Of a stretch of DNA of 64,000 bases, positions 1-13,588 are shown piece by piece (the first letter of the stretch is position 1; each line of letters opens with the position of its first letter). A program made the translations under genes and the position numbers. The notes under the pieces are model-generated. The model was not told the DNA's origin. It saw nothing but the letters and a program-made list of their open reading frames with translations, and searched no databases. The DNA comes from Cliona cf. orientalis (taxonomy: Eukaryota > Porifera > Demospongiae > Clionaida > Clionaidae), in assembly GCA_963930775.1 (NCBI GenBank), contig OZ005699.1:1385501-1449500 (forward strand), read 5' to 3'.

Positions 1-449
1 ACACAATATTATTATTATCATAAGTTATTATGGATAGCTAGCTAGTTTGTTTTTGAACTGTATGAAAAACGTTTGGAGTAGGAAATCTGTAGGATAGGAC
101 AACAATGTATATTTTACTTACTTGCTAAGAATTTCCCCTACAATATTTTATATGCTCTGCCTGATATTATTATGAGTGGGAAATATGTAATTAATGTTAT
201 GTATACATTTTGGTAAGCAGGATTGAGATTCTGTAACAAGTTCAATATTATAATATTATTGTTATGAAAAAACAATACCCACTTATACAATATAAGGCTA
301 CAAAAATACACTTTCCCAAATTTATAGTTTCTGCTCATGGATGTCATAACTATACATTCTTTGTTGCTATGCATGTACTACTAACTATAATATAGCTACT
401 ACCACAGTATCCTCCCCTTAATGATGGTTATTTTGACTGTAATACGTAC
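1..449 (-). other. Intron or 3' part of the RTK gene, no exon seen
   Basis: The last visible kinase exon ends at 450 with a GT donor (gtacgt) and leaves an incomplete codon (phase 2). The remaining C-terminal kinase exon or exons must lie beyond the left edge. I see no reading frame here that continues the kinase (no RPxF-like motif); the sequence is AT-rich. Confidence 0.6.
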
Positions 450-3400
450 CAGCACTGTATCATGATGTGGTAGATGTCCCTAGGGCAGCCGGGGGGAGGG
501 GGGAGACGGAAACCACTGTCCACTTTCCTGATGACGTCATGTTTGGAGTATCCCTCAAACGGCTTGTGCCCGAGACTCCATATCTCGTACACCACACAAC
601 CAAAGCTCCACACATCACTTAAGCTGGAGTACTTCTTGTAGTGAAGAGCCTGTATGTACACCAAATTAATGCTAGATCATTAATTTTGGTAATTGAACTG
701 GAATTAGATCTACCTCAGGAGCTGTCCACTTTACTGGAATCATTCCGCCATGTGAGATGTAGTAGCTCTCATCTTCCAGATCTCTGGACATACCAAAATC
801 ACTGATCTGCACATCAACAACAATCGTGCGTTGGCATGATACTATACATGAAACTTAACAATAGCTAAATAATGGAATTACTGACTCAGAGCTGCATTGT
901 GCCCCTTTTTGCTATCTATTCATATACTAGAGAATGCGGCGTACTATTAGCTTATTATGGAAGCCGAGAAGGGAAATTTGTTTGATTCCGCGACCTGCAT
1001 TCCGTATGGTTCACTGGCATATTTATGCACATGGGATGCAGGTTGCGAAATTGAATGAAATTGCCCTTCTTGGCTTCCATAGCTTATCATCACCTTGCAA
1101 GTCTTCTCTTCGGAGACCAGTATGTTCCTGGCAGCTAGGTCTCGGTGGATGAAGCCTTTGCCTGCAAGGTACTTCATTCCAGCAGCTATCTCCTTGCAGA
1201 ACCTCAGAAGAGTATGGGGTGTGTTTGAAGGTGCCATTTCTCCTGGTCTGTAATTGGAAAGAACTTCGTGACATATTGGTCATACCAATTGCAAGAGAGT
1301 GTATTGCACTCTCTCATAATGTACTCTAAGACCGATACTACCAATTTAACGTAAGAAATTAGCATTAATTTTTAGGAATTCTCATAATGTGTATAATATT
1401 ATGGAGTGGTTGACGACCTTTACCAGAAAAGTGTATGTTTTTCAAACAATTTTTTTCTATTCGTACAGTATTCAGCAAATACTATTACCGGTATGTGACC
1501 ATGCAGCTAGAGACCATTTGTGACTTTTGTAGTGTGTAGCATGGTAAACATATAATGTACTGTAGTATAGACCCACTCTATGTTCGTGGCCGCTGTATTG
1601 TAGCTACTCACAGGTTTTGTAGAAAGTATGTTTAAAATTTAACTTGTTTTCAAGTCCCTCTACAAAAAGGTCCCTAGCTTGCTAGGATTACAGCAGACCA
1701 CATTAATTTTGTTACTACCGGTAAATAAGAATCTTACGTAGGCTGAATTTTCATGAGGTATCCTCTCAAATCACCATTAGACAAGAACTCAAGAACAATC
1801 ATGACCTACAAAAATTTAATTCTTTAATGTGTGCAGTGACCCATTTTTAAAAAATTTTCTCACTGGCTCTCCAATTGTTACTACTCCCATGAGCTTGACA
1901 ACATTGGGGTGGTGGAACTGCCCGTTGATGGCTGCTTCTTGTAGGAACCGGACCTTCTCAGTCTCACTGGCTTCCTCCTTCAGCATCTTCACTGCCACCT
2001 CCTTAGACCCTCCAGAGAGAAGCCACACCCCCTTCATGACATTACCAAACTGGCCAGAGCCAAGTGAATCAGAGAGTCTATAAGGTGTTAAATTTTATGC
2101 TCATATTAATAATGATTTTAATAGTCATATTCATAAATTCTCTCTCAGGTGCAGGCTATAGTTATATTTTTAGCAAACATTGTGGCATTGCCTTGTCATG
2201 ATTGACAGCTAGATGATCAATCATGATAAGGTGTGCATGTATAGCTCTATACAGAGGTCAGGTTCATACAAGAAGCAGCTATCAATGGGCAGTTCCGACA
2301 CCCCAATATTATGTTATTATGACACTGCAATAAGTGACAGTGATAACATGCAGTACATTGTGCATGTTCACTGAATCCCCAAAATTATTGTAATTGAAAG
2401 CATTCTCCTTATCATACATAACAATAACAAGGTCACATGCGATATGCTCAACGGTTACCCTGATGCTCAGCAAGAAATGTTTTTTATCAATCCTGTGTTT
2501 ACGAACAGAGATGTGGTTTACACAGATCTATACGGTTATTTTAGACTTTGATTATTTTCTAAATTAAGAGGCTAGATATTGCACAATCTCCGTGACAAGC
2601 ACACAACATTCACACCCATTATTATACCGTACTACTACAGAGTGTTTCCTGTACAAAACGTGTACACTAAATGCACTATTCATACACATTATAGCTACAC
2701 ATGATATACACAAGAATAGCCAAATGTACATGACTTACATAGCATAAATGCATATAGTACATAAACATACGTGCACACACACACATGCACACGCACACAA
2801 CTTATATGCATACTGAATCTGTTGTCGCAGTATTTCCCGGTATTTCTTCCTGGACAGCTGCTGATAGAGACCCTCAGTGTCTGAAGCAGGCTTCCAATAG
2901 TTGTCAGTGTTTTCAAAAAACTCTGGACCTTTATTGAACTGTTGCAGTTTGGAATATTGACTCTACAACAAAAATTAAAGGATTCTGTCATACTTAGTCT
3001 TATAATATAATTATTACTTATGATACTTGAGGCTATGATATGTATGTATTTGTTCCGTCGCTATTGAGACTGAGAGTATGTTGTGCACACACTGGACAGG
3101 ATAGTTTTCCTAGGACAATACCAGATTATGCTACTATTGAGGTACATGCAATAAATGTAGCCCATAAATTAGTTCAAACTGAATTCTCACCTCACCCAAT
3201 GTTGAATAAACACTATCATCATTGTTAGCTCCACTAGAGGCAAGCTTTCCTCGTTGGTCCTGTGCATAATATTATGTGAATGCTAATAATTATTATGATA
3301 ATTGGCCATGAATGCACATGCTTAATCTTCTGAACCATTCTACATTCCTGGAACATATTAAATTTTCATAATCTGAATAATTGCCCAGATTGGGGTATGT

Positions 3401-6400
3401 ATACTCTATATAGCCAGAGAAGTCTCGGGGGAGTGATGATGTACATAGTATAGTACATGCCTGCACGCAGTAGGAACTGAAACTCACCGCTGTTGGAACA
3501 AACACTCCCCACTCGTACAGCTTGTAGTAATAGTAGTCCTGTAACAAGGTCAAAAGTACACACACAACAACATACATAAAGCATGCACATGGACCAGAGC
3601 AGAAGTGCTTATGATGCATTCGATTCTTACATCTTGTTGAATATCATGCTGAGCAATAGCTACTGGTATAGCAGATGCTGGTGCACTATCACTGAGTGGC
3701 CTGTCATCAGACTCGAGGTAATCATTCTCTAAAGTTGGACCCCTCTCATTCCCTGGAGAATACAAAGATAACATTATTATTATCAAAATTATTAGCAGAC
3801 TTACTAGGAGTATTATGGAGCATTCGTGATTGAGCACTCATCTCAATGGGATCAATAACATTCACAGAGGCAGATTTCCTTCTTTGTTTTACCACAAAGA
3901 TCAACACCACCACAAAAAATAAAAGAATAAGCAATAGAAGGAGAGAGAAAACTACAGTTCCACTGATTATTATTATCTTGTCACTAGTGGTTGATGAATT
4001 ATTTCGTTTTATGCTTGCTCGAGTAGTAAAAGTAGACTCCTTAGTCATAGTTGCTGTACTACCGCTTGTGGCTAGTATGCCAGTAACATTTCTGATCATA
4101 TTTATGCTATCCGTAGCCATTACAGGAACATCTTCACAGTACAGAGTATTAAGCGTCAGCAGGTCTGTTTCTGGATTATAATCACCCACAATAATGGAAA
4201 CCATTGGTACTGAGGACGTTCCATTATTATAATAAGGAAGAGAGAAACGGATCTGGTCACACCATAGTACGTTGCCATACCATGAAATATTTAATTTGTC
4301 TCCAACTTCAATGTCAAAATCCTTTGGTGCCAAATCATACTCATATAGATTTAAGTACCCCGTTGGTTTTGGTTCCGTTGCATTAGTGGTGAATACAACG
4401 TTAGATGTTCCATTATTTGCTGTTCTTATGATCTGCAGTTCTGGCCAACCAACAGGCACACGTATATTAAATCTTGCTGCAATGATAATCTTTCTGAGAG
4501 GACCAAATTGAGTGAATGGCATACTCATAGCCAGATGAGGTATTCCAGGAAAGGAGAAAGAATCATTATCACATATATTATTCCTTGGTGCTTCCATAAT
4601 CATTCTCAGTGATTGCTCATTCAAAAATCCACTAGTACATTGCCGAATAGCTGGAGCTGTAATGGAAGTCTGTATTCACTGGACTGGAATACTGGACTCA
4701 CCTTTCACTCAAAAAATAGCACACAAAGGGCTTAATTTAGCCTCCTATAGCTTGGTGGCCATGGGGCGAGTGCTTTGTTCTATTAAATTAATATGCATTG
4801 ATCATCTACCTGGGCACTGCCTAGGCCTGGTAGCCTCAGGCCTGCATATTCCTGATGACACATGTATTGATCTGAGATTATTAAATGCCAACTATGCTGT
4901 TGTGACTATTAAACGTTACAAAAATCCTGCCCGCTATTAGATAGGATCAGCCTAATATTGTAAGCAAATAAGCATGATAAAGCTAGCTATAGCTACTTGT
5001 ATTACAGCCACAGCAATGCTCCCCTCCACCTCCCCAATGTCATGATCAGTTATGGTTTCCCCAAGAATATGAATAAAGTAATGCATCATGCTACATGTAT
5101 ATGTATACAAGAATACGAGTACATTTATGGTAAGTATATTTTTTGCATTTTCAATGTCAGATAAAATTACTTCATTAGCTCAAATTTATCATACTTGGAT
5201 ATCGATGTGGACAACAGTTGATCAAAAGAGTGAGGTAGCTAGCTAACAATAGAAACTGAGGAGCAAAACAGTGCAACATTGAAGAGTTGACCCTAAAAGC
5301 AAGCAGTATCTTAGTCTGCAGTAGATATCGAAGGCGGTAGGTGTGGCCGGCCCAGGGGCAGCACAAAGGGGAATATTAATTTGCTTGTTCAAGTTAATTA
5401 CTGAAGATAAATGATGCTATGCTGACCTGAAATTGATGACCCAATGTGATTAGGAAGCCCACTGTTCTGTGCATATGTACTGATATAGCTATAGAGACAC
5501 ACTAGCTATCAATGACGGAATAATGGTCAATTAAATCGGTATTTTGGGGTCAAAGGTGAGTCCAGTAATCCAGTCCAGTGAATAGAGACCGCCGAGTAAT
5601 AATTACTGGGATAACAAGTCTGTGGCTGTATCCATAATGCAATAATGCCAGGGGCCATGGCTACTATATTCAAATTTCATGAGGATCCTTTACATGTTTT
5701 CAATGGCTTACTGGTTTCTATTGCAATGTATGGCATCTCTTGAACTATATTTACATCAGATTCTGTTGGGCACGAAGTATACAATTCATCACAGGTCAGT
5801 GCCAGACCATAACCTCTGCTCTGTCTTAGTACTTTTATAGAATAGTTGCTTACCACCGGCCAAAAGGTACCAGTGCTTGAAGTATTGTGCCAGTGTTCAT
5901 TTTGCGGTCTATATACATTGTATTGTCTTAATCCAAGAACATCACCAGCTACAAATCTGACAGGTGGTGCATATGCAAAGTTAACCATTACTACCTCCAC
6001 TTCTTTGCCATCAATTGAAGATCTGCTGGGTGGCTGAAGAGAAGTTATTTCAATAGGATTCAAGGGACTGAAACTCAATCTGAAACTTCTGTAGTCATCA
6101 TCTGATTCAGTGTGCCATAGAGAAAACACGGGCCATGATGTTATCAAATTTTGATTGGACTCACGTTGTCTGCTGGCTACAAACATCAATCTAGTTAATC
6201 CACCACCGCACGTGAAATTCATGAAGGGAAAAAGCAATTGCTCCATTGGACCAATCTGGTCTGTTGCTGAAAGTATCGGTGGCGTGTAATCATCACCACT
6301 GCCATCGATAAACATTGCCCTGTTCAAGACTTCACTAATTGGAAGGATTTGGTATCCACTAGCACCTGTAAAAAGGTCAAGTCACAATGACCGTGAGTAT

Positions 6401-6508
6401 ATTGTAGTATAGCTATGTATCATACTTCTTACCATAAAGATATGAAAAAACTAGTGCTAGTAGGTACAGAGGTCCATACGACCACCGTACACCGAAATTT
6501 GAAACCAT
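450..6508 (-). CDS. Sponge-type receptor tyrosine kinase (3' end outside window)
   Basis: Single-pass membrane receptor that should phosphorylate tyrosines on itself and on cytoplasmic partners. Exons in coding order: 6508-6433 (signal peptide, MVSNFGVRW...), 6365-5712 (ectodomain 1), 4656-3805 (ectodomain 2, membrane helix, basic stop-transfer QRRKS), 3752-3631, 3538-3488 ([10 protein letters not shown]), 3259-3191 ([10 protein letters not shown]), 2962-2799 (juxtamembrane), 2077-1864, 1805-1738, 1247-1094, 806-714, 649-450. Phases agree at every junction. Kinase landmarks: glycine loop LGSGQFGNV, lysine in VAVKML, alpha-C glutamate in [18 protein letters not shown], activation-loop tyrosines [17 protein letters not shown] and DVWSFG. 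The catalytic set looks complete up to subdomain X-XI. The ectodomain halves resemble each other ([10 protein letters not shown] and [11 protein letters not shown]), suggesting an old internal duplication. It is the only kinase-bearing copy of a five-member array. RTK identity is certain; the ligand is unknown. Confidence 0.9.
4673..5584. mobile_element. Inverted-repeat DNA element in RTK intron 2
   Basis: The ends are near-perfect inverted repeats of about 33 bp (TATTCACTGGACTGGAATAC... and its complement ending ...CCAGTCCAGTGAATA). The element fills the intron between the two ectodomain exons; the paralogues have only about 90-120 bp there. No convincing transposase is visible, so it is probably non-autonomous. 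Confidence 0.75.
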
Positions 6509-6534
6509 TTTGTCCGTTGTAGCCGATGATTTTA
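6509..6534 (-). promoter_or_regulatory. Conserved leader just upstream of the receptor start codons
   Basis: Reading on the minus strand, an ATCATCGGCTACAACGGACA-like block lies directly before the ATG. The same block precedes the starts at 10208 and, more altered, 13302 and 15323. It is either a shared 5' UTR or promoter element, or simply part of the duplicated unit. Confidence 0.5.
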
Positions 6535-8219
6535 TAGTCTTTATTATACTCTTTAATACTTGTAATTGTGTAGACTGTGACTGTCCCGATTGTGCACGTA
6601 CTGCGTTACGTACTGCGCATTCCAATGACTGCACGTGCTGGTTGGAAGGGTGTGGCAATCAACAAGAACCTCCACGCAAGTTACTGATCAGACTGAGAAG
6701 AGGGATAAGACACAAGACCAGTATATAAAATGAGTCTTGTGAGGTCGATCAGGAGAGAGAGCTGTATTTAATAATATAATATAGTGGGTGGGTGACTCAG
6801 TGACTGAACTTGGATGACAGCCCCACCATTAGGAATTTGGTAGTAATAGAATGCGTGGTCAGTGAGACTATGCATACATCTGCATTGGAATATTATCACA
6901 CTCAGCGCTAGCTCAGAATGAGGCTCAATAATATTTTTATCTTGATACGAGATTGCAATTAAAGTTGACCTACACTGTTGAACTGCAGTCAACTTTCACA
7001 CCAGTAGCAGCGTTCATGCAGTCATGTTTGTCTCAATAATGTAGTTATGATAATAAAATATTATATTAAGTCATACCATGACTTTCATTTTTTTTAATTT
7101 CTGTGCATAGTATTTTGATTTGTATTTGCCTTAATCAAGTCTCGGTTAATGTCTCATGTAAGATGTATCCATAAATAAATTAAAAATATTATAGTACTAC
7201 TGTATTAACCTAGCCATGTAGCTAACAGTTGTGCCACGATCACAGTAGCTAAACACTAAACTGTCTTGATTTTGTTTTCCTAAAAATTAATGTAACAGTT
7301 GGCAATGAATGTTGTATAATAATATTATATTCGGGGCGAGCCTGAGCGAGCCCCGAATACACGAGGTACAGGAAGCGGTTTTATATGTATATTATATATA
7401 TTATATTTGTATGTTTGTGGGGTGATCATTTCAGTGAGGAGAGAGTTAAATTTTGAACGCGTAAGGTAATGGTCGTCATGCGCATGCGCATACGCCCGCA
7501 CTGCACCGTCGATCTGAGGGAAAGTAGGTGAGTGCTGTACCACTCTGGTAAGGCTTAGGTCCACGATTAACATCACTGGTAGACTCCACTTTCCTGAGCA
7601 TGAAGATGACTGCATGGAGGCTTATCCCCTCAGGGCCTGGCTACAGGTACTTGGACTCATGGTCATGGCATGTAGCTAGACTATCAACATTATTGGACTA
7701 GCTATAGCTATTATACTAGCAATCTGTGAGGCTTTCACTGTCGTGGTAGCGTCTCAGTCCTAGCTATTGGGGTACCAACCTCATGTGCGCACGCATACCC
7801 TGTGTGCTTTCAAAGAAATCTTGTGACTTTGGCGAAGGCTCGCCCCGCACAGATGATTTTCATCACCACTAGTAATATAGCCAGGAATGAAAACTGTGTA
7901 AAAAGCTAACATGATTTACGGTGCATGATTGCTTTAAATGGACACAGAATTATGGTGATATGCTGTGATATCATTCAGTAACTGTTGTTTTAGCCTGGTC
8001 CACTCAGCAGTATTACAAACAACATAAAAAGTATGATAATTATTATTGTGTCAAGTTATGCAAACCTTCAAAATGAGTTCATTGTATACAGTAGCAGTTG
8101 TAAACAGGGGACTGATATTAAAGTGAAGGGCTCAATTGCCTGTTTACAAAACCTGTGTTACCAGGCTTATGGTAATTAGCTTTTAATAGCGGTCATAGAT
8201 TATGATGCACCATGTGAGT
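6535..8219. other. Spacer between receptor copies 1 and 2
   Basis: No coding exon seen. It holds the 516-bp inverted-repeat element at 7332-7847. Flanking blocks (for example ATCTTGATACGAGATTGCAA near 6937 and TGTGCCACGATCA near 7231) recur in the spacers at 10.5-10.8, 15.5 and 16.9-17.1 kb. The spacers are therefore part of the tandem duplication. Confidence 0.6.
7332..7847. mobile_element. Element with 12-bp terminal inverted repeats CGGGGCGAGCCT
   Basis: The left end CGGGGCGAGCCT is matched exactly by AGGCTCGCCCCG at the right end. The inside is short and non-coding and includes one copy of the GGTAATGGTCGTCA motif next to GCGCATGCGC. No clear target-site duplication is visible. Confidence 0.6.
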
Positions 8220-10208
8220 TCAGAGAAGAGCAACATATTCATAATCATGTAAATATTTGTGGTGCATGAGTACCGTAAGCCACATTAGGGTCAGTTGGAA
8301 CAGTATTTGTGCCATATGCCTGGTTTGCATTCATCTCAACGGTACCATAGGCCACATTATTAGGATCAGTTGGAGAGTAGCTATCTGTGCCATAAGCCTG
8401 GTTTGCATCCATCTCAATGCAGTCCACTGCTTCATCAGGTTTGATTTCTTGTGTGGTGGAGGCCTGATTTGCGTCCATGATAGACTCACTGGCCATGGGA
8501 GGATTGTGGAGCATTTGTGGTTGAGTACTCATTTCAATGGGGTCAGTAACATTCATAGAGGCAGACTTCCTTCTTTGTTTTACCACAAAGGTGAATACCA
8601 CCAAAAATATTAGAAGAATAATCAATAAAACAAGAGAGAAAGCTACAACTCCACTGATTATTATTATCTCGTCACTATTGTTGATTTGGTTTGTGCTTGC
8701 TTGAGTAGTACTAATGGACTTCTTAGTCATATAGTCATAGTTACTGTACTAGCTGTTGTGATAGTTACAGCAACTTCTTCACAGTACAGAGTATTAAGTG
8801 TCAGCAGGTCTGTTTCTGGATCACAATCACCCACAATAATGGAAACCATTGGTACTGAGGATGTTCCGTTATTATAATATTAAAACAAGAGAGAAACGGA
8901 TTTGGTTAGTCTGTAGTAGATCTACATTGCTATACCAGGCAATATTTAATTTGTCTCCATCCTGAATGTCAAAATTCTTTGGTGCCAAATCATACTCATA
9001 TAGATTTAGGTATCCTGTTGGTTTTGGTTCTGTTGCATTAGTGGTGAATACAACATTATATGTTACATATGCATTATTTGCTATTCTTGCTATCTGCAGT
9101 TCTGGCCAACCAATAGGAATATGTACATCAAATCTTGCTGCAATGACAATCTTTCTGAGAGGACCGAATTGAGTGAATGGCATACTCATAGCTGGACGAG
9201 GTATTCCAGGAAAGGAGAAAGAGTCATTATCATATATATTCCTTGGTGCTTCCACAATCATTCTCAGTGACTGCTCATTCAAAAATCCACTAGTACATTG
9301 CTGACTAGCTGGAGCTGTAGAGTAAGAATTTCTGGGATAATTGTATCCATAATGCAATAATGGCTATGGCTACTATTATTCAATATCATGAGGATCCTTT
9401 ACATGCTTTCAATGACTTACTGGATTCTATTGCAATGTATGGCATCTCTTGAGCTCCATTTACATCTGTTGGGTACGAAGTACAAAATTCATCACAGGTC
9501 AGTGCCAGACCATAACCACCACTCTGTCTTAGTACATTTATAGAATAATCGCTTACCAAAAGTACCTGGTCCAGTACTTAAAGTATTGTGCCAGTGTTCA
9601 TTTTGCAGTCTATCAAGTTGTCTTAATCCAAGAATATCACCAGCTACAAACCTAACAGGTGATGTAAAGTTAATCATTACCACCTCCACTTCTCTATCAT
9701 CAATTGAAAATCTGCTGGGTGGTTGAAGAGAAGTTATTATATTAGGATTCAAGGGGCTGATACTCAGTCTGAAATTTCTGTAATCTTCATCAGTGTGCCA
9801 TAGAGAAAACACGGGCCATGATGTTATAAAATTTTGATTGGACTCATGTTGTCTGCTGGCTATGAACATCAATCTAGTTAAGCTACCATTGCAAGTGAAA
9901 TTCATGAAGGGAAAGAGTAGTTGCTCCGTTAGATCAATCTGGTCTGTTGCTGAAAGTATTGGTGATGTGTAATCATCATCATTGATAAATATTGCTTTGT
10001 TTATGACTTCACAAACTGGAAGGATTTGGTATCCACTAGCACCTGTAAAAAGGTCAAGTCACAAATGACCATGAATCTGGCAGGGTAGTCAGTATGCATC
10101 ATGGCTGGTGTATACAGGGTGATAGTCAGGCTACTTCTTACATAAAAAAACTAGTGCTAGTAGGTGCAGAGATCCATACGACCACCGTACACCGAAATTT
10201 GAAACCAT
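8220..10208 (-). pseudogene. Kinase-less receptor paralogue, copy 2, frame broken
   Basis: Same plan as the RTK ectodomain: signal exon 10208-10142 (MVSNFGVRW), ectodomain exon 10042-9421, and an exon from 9314 that reads through ectodomain 2, membrane helix and tail. Frame breaks against the paralogues: a small deletion near 9556-9570 in ectodomain 1; an insertion near 8875-8885 giving a stop after IRFSL; a TGA created near 8731; and an insertion near 8247 that hides the usual HDYEYV end. The tail still shows NQAYGT and NVAYGT motifs. Several independent breaks argue for a pseudogene. A lower-quality assembly or a null allele is the alternative, since the splice sites and most of the sequence remain well kept. 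Confidence 0.75.
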
Positions 10209-11238
10209 TTTGTCCGCTGTAGCCGATGATATTAGTCTTGAATACTCTTATTCGTCTAGTAGATAGTCGTAATTGAGTACTGCGGAATCTCGTTACGTAT
10301 ATATACAGGACTTACTCATTCGTAATTAATCACTGCATGGGCTTGCCCCCTGTGATCAGAAGGGTGTGGCTAGACAACGTACGAGACCAGAAGCATAAGA
10401 TCAGGATCAGAGCATTGTGTGTATAAGGTTGTCCAAGATGAATATCCGTAATGATATTTCTAAGTTCCCAGGAGTAGTATCACACTCAGAAGTTCAGAAT
10501 GCACTGCTGTGATATCTTGATATGAGATTGCAAGTATCTGTTGTCACGATAAAGCAAATTGGGTGCTGGCCCACAACTCCTGTACCGAATGATTATTACG
10601 TATCAGTTATATTATTCATATCACTGGACATGCATTGTGTGCATGCATGCAAGAAGAATGCAAAATATTTTTTGTTTTCACTTGCACAGGAAGGTTATTT
10701 ATGAGTTGTGTATGTACACGTGACATTGCCACTATGTATGCAATGTTTGATCATGTGTGTATTAACTTAGTCATGTTGTGCCACGATCATGGTAAACACT
10801 AAACTGTCTTGTTTCCTGCTTAAAATTAAACGTAACTGTAACGTACAGTTGAATGTTGTATATAGTCAGTAATAAAAAAAACTCTTGAAACTTGTGTAAA
10901 AAGCTAAAATGATTTAGCTACAGTGCATGATTGCTTTAAATGGACACAGAATGGTGACATGCATATGTTGGGATATCATTCAGCAACTGTTGTATTAGCC
11001 TGCTCCACTCAGGAGTAGTACTAGTACAAGCAATATAAGAAAGTGTGATTATAATTAGTCAAATTATGCAAACTTTCAAAATGAGTCAAGTTCAAGTTAA
11101 TTATTAAATTTTACAGAACAGCAAAAAGTGCATGTAGTAGCAGTTGTAAACAGGGTACTGAGAAATGAAGCACTCAATTGCCTGTTTACAACATCTGCCT
11201 TACCAGGCTAATGGCAATTAAATTTTGCTTTTATTTAT
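10209..11238. other. Duplicated spacer between receptor copies 2 and 3
   Basis: No exon seen. Blocks at 10509-10540, 10545-10590 and 10770-10810 are near copies of blocks at 15505-15530, 16877-16925 and 17105-17135. This supports segmental duplication of gene plus spacer. Confidence 0.55.
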
Positions 11239-13302
11239 TTAGCTATTATGGACTATGCATGATACACTATGTGAGTTCAGGGAAGAGCAATATATTAATT
11301 CATAATCATGTATTTGCAGTGGATGAGTATTATAAGCCACATTGGGGCTAGTTGGAACAGTATTTATGCCATAAGCCTGGTTTGCATCCATCTCAATACA
11401 ATCAGTGGTGCCATAGGCCACATTAGGATCAGTTGGAAGAGTATCTGTGCCATAAGCCTGGTTTGCATCCATTTCAATGCACCCCTTTTTACCAGCACCT
11501 TTGGTTTCACTATGTTTAATATAGGCCTGATTTGCATCCATCTCAATGCAGTCCACTGCTTCATCATGTTTGACTTCTTCTTGCAATTGTGTGGTGGAGG
11601 CCTGATTTGCGTCCATGATAGACTCACTAGAAGTATTATGGAGCATTTGTGGTTGAGTACTCATTTCAATGGGATCAAAAGTATTCACAGTGGCAGACTT
11701 CCTTCTTCGTTTTATAACAAACGTGAACACAACCAAACATATAATCAATAAAAGGAAAGAGAAAGCTACAACTCCATTGATTATTATTATCTCATCACTA
11801 TTGCTGATTTTCAGTGTGCTTGCTTGAGTAGTATTAATAGACTTTTTAGTCATAGTTACTGTACTAGCTGTTGTGCTAGTTACAGTAACATCTTCACAGT
11901 ATAGACTATCAAGTGTCAGCAGGTCTATTTCTGGATCACAATCGCCCACAACAATAGAAACCATTGGTACTGAGGACGTTCCGTTATTATAGTAGGCAAG
12001 AGAGAAACGGATCTGGTCATGCAGGCAATATTTAATTTGTCTCCAGCCTGAATGTCAAAATTCTTCGGTGCTAAATCACACTCATATAGATTTAGGTATC
12101 CTGTTGGTTTGGGTTCCGTTGCATTAGTGGTCAATACAACATTATATGTTTCATTATTTGCTATTCTTACTAACTGCAGTTCTGGCCAACCAACAGGCAC
12201 ATGTATGTCAAATCTTGCTGCAATGACAATCTTTCTGAGAGGACCAAATTGAGTGAATGGCATACTCATAGCCCTGATGAGGTATTCTAGGAAAGGAGAA
12301 AGAGTCATTATCATAATTATAATATATTCCTTGGTGCTTCCACAATCATTCTCAGTGTCTGGTCATTCAAAAATCCACTAGTACATTGCTGACTAGCTGG
12401 AGCTGTAGAGTAAGAATTTCTGGGATAATAATATTATTCTGTATCCATAATGCAATAATGCCAGGGTCTGTGGCTACTATATTCAAATGTCATGAGGATC
12501 CTTTATATGCTTTCAATGACTTACTGGTTTCTATCGCAATGTATGGCATCTCTTGAGCTCCATTATCTGTTGGGCATGGTTCATCACAGGTCAGTGCCAA
12601 ACCATAACCTCCACTCTGTCTTAGTACTTTTATAGAATAGTCACTTACCACTGGCCAAAAGGTACCAGTGCTTGAAGTATTGTGCCACTGTTCATTTTGC
12701 AGTCTATCATGTTGTCTTAATCCAAGAATATCACCAGCTACAAACCTGACAGGTGATGTAAAGTTAATCATTACCACCTCCACTTCTCTATCATCAATTG
12801 AAGCTCTGCTGGGTGGCTAAAGAGAAGTTATTTGATTAGGATGGACGGGGCCAACACTCCGTTGGAGATTACCATAATATTCATCAGTTTGCCATAGAGA
12901 AAACATAGGCCATGATGTTACCAAATTTTGATTGGACTCACGGTGTCTGTTGGCTACAAACATCAATCTAGTTAATCCACCACTGCATGTGAAATTCATG
13001 AAGGGAAACAGTAGTTGCTCCGTTGGACCAATCTGGTCTATTGCTGTAAGTATTGGTGATCTATGACCATTATCATTGCCATTGATAAACATTGCCTTGT
13101 TCACAACTTCATGAACTGGGAGGATTCGGTATCCTCTAGCACCTGCATGTACTAGTACTAGTTTTTTCATATCTTTATGGTAAGAAGTATCACCTTGTAT
13201 ACATGCACCAGCCATATATACTAGCTATAATAATATATTCCCAATCATTGTGATTAGGTACAGGGATTTATACCACCACCGTACTACAAAATTTGAAACC
13301 AC
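11239..13302 (-). pseudogene. Kinase-less receptor paralogue, copy 3, multiply broken
   Basis: Ectodomain 1 exon is 13142-12525 and the ectodomain 2/membrane/tail exon starts at 12402. Damage: the first exon has GTG where the others have ATG (13300-13302). The segment that should hold the end of exon 1 and its donor (about 13150-13185) is present in inverted orientation. A CAG-to-TAG stop lies at 12817-12819. Frameshifts occur near 12325 and 12288, and a deletion removes the ISWxGN region near 12020. The membrane and tail part is still open for over 200 codons, with EMDANQAY repeats (NQAYIK, NQAYGT, NVAYGT, NQAYGI, NVAYNT) and an IHDYE terminus. I infer a decayed copy. Confidence 0.8.
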
Positions 13303-13588
13303 TTTGTCGATCCGTTGTAGCCGATGATCTAGGTCCAGGAAAATTTTCCACACACAATGTGTTTTTGATCCGCATTGCTCCACGATCATGCATGGTATCA
13401 GTAATTATTTAAAACTGTTTTCCTTACTAAGTCAAACTGAAACATAATCATTGATATCATATTAGCTATACAATAATGCTAACATGTCAGTTCGGCTGAA
13501 TATGCTATCAACACACAAACATGAATGAATGTGAAGATCTCCAACCATTGAATAGCATATTAATAATAGTGCATCTATAACTACAAAG

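Noticed and set aside
4662-4940. 92-codon plus-strand frame in the RTK intron
   Set aside because: It lies inside the inverted-repeat element, has no recognisable domain, and its start lies across the element edge.
8245-10208. Intact second receptor gene made by assuming extra introns
   Set aside because: The splice pairs needed to skip each frame break lack matching acceptors, and the paralogues show no introns at these places.
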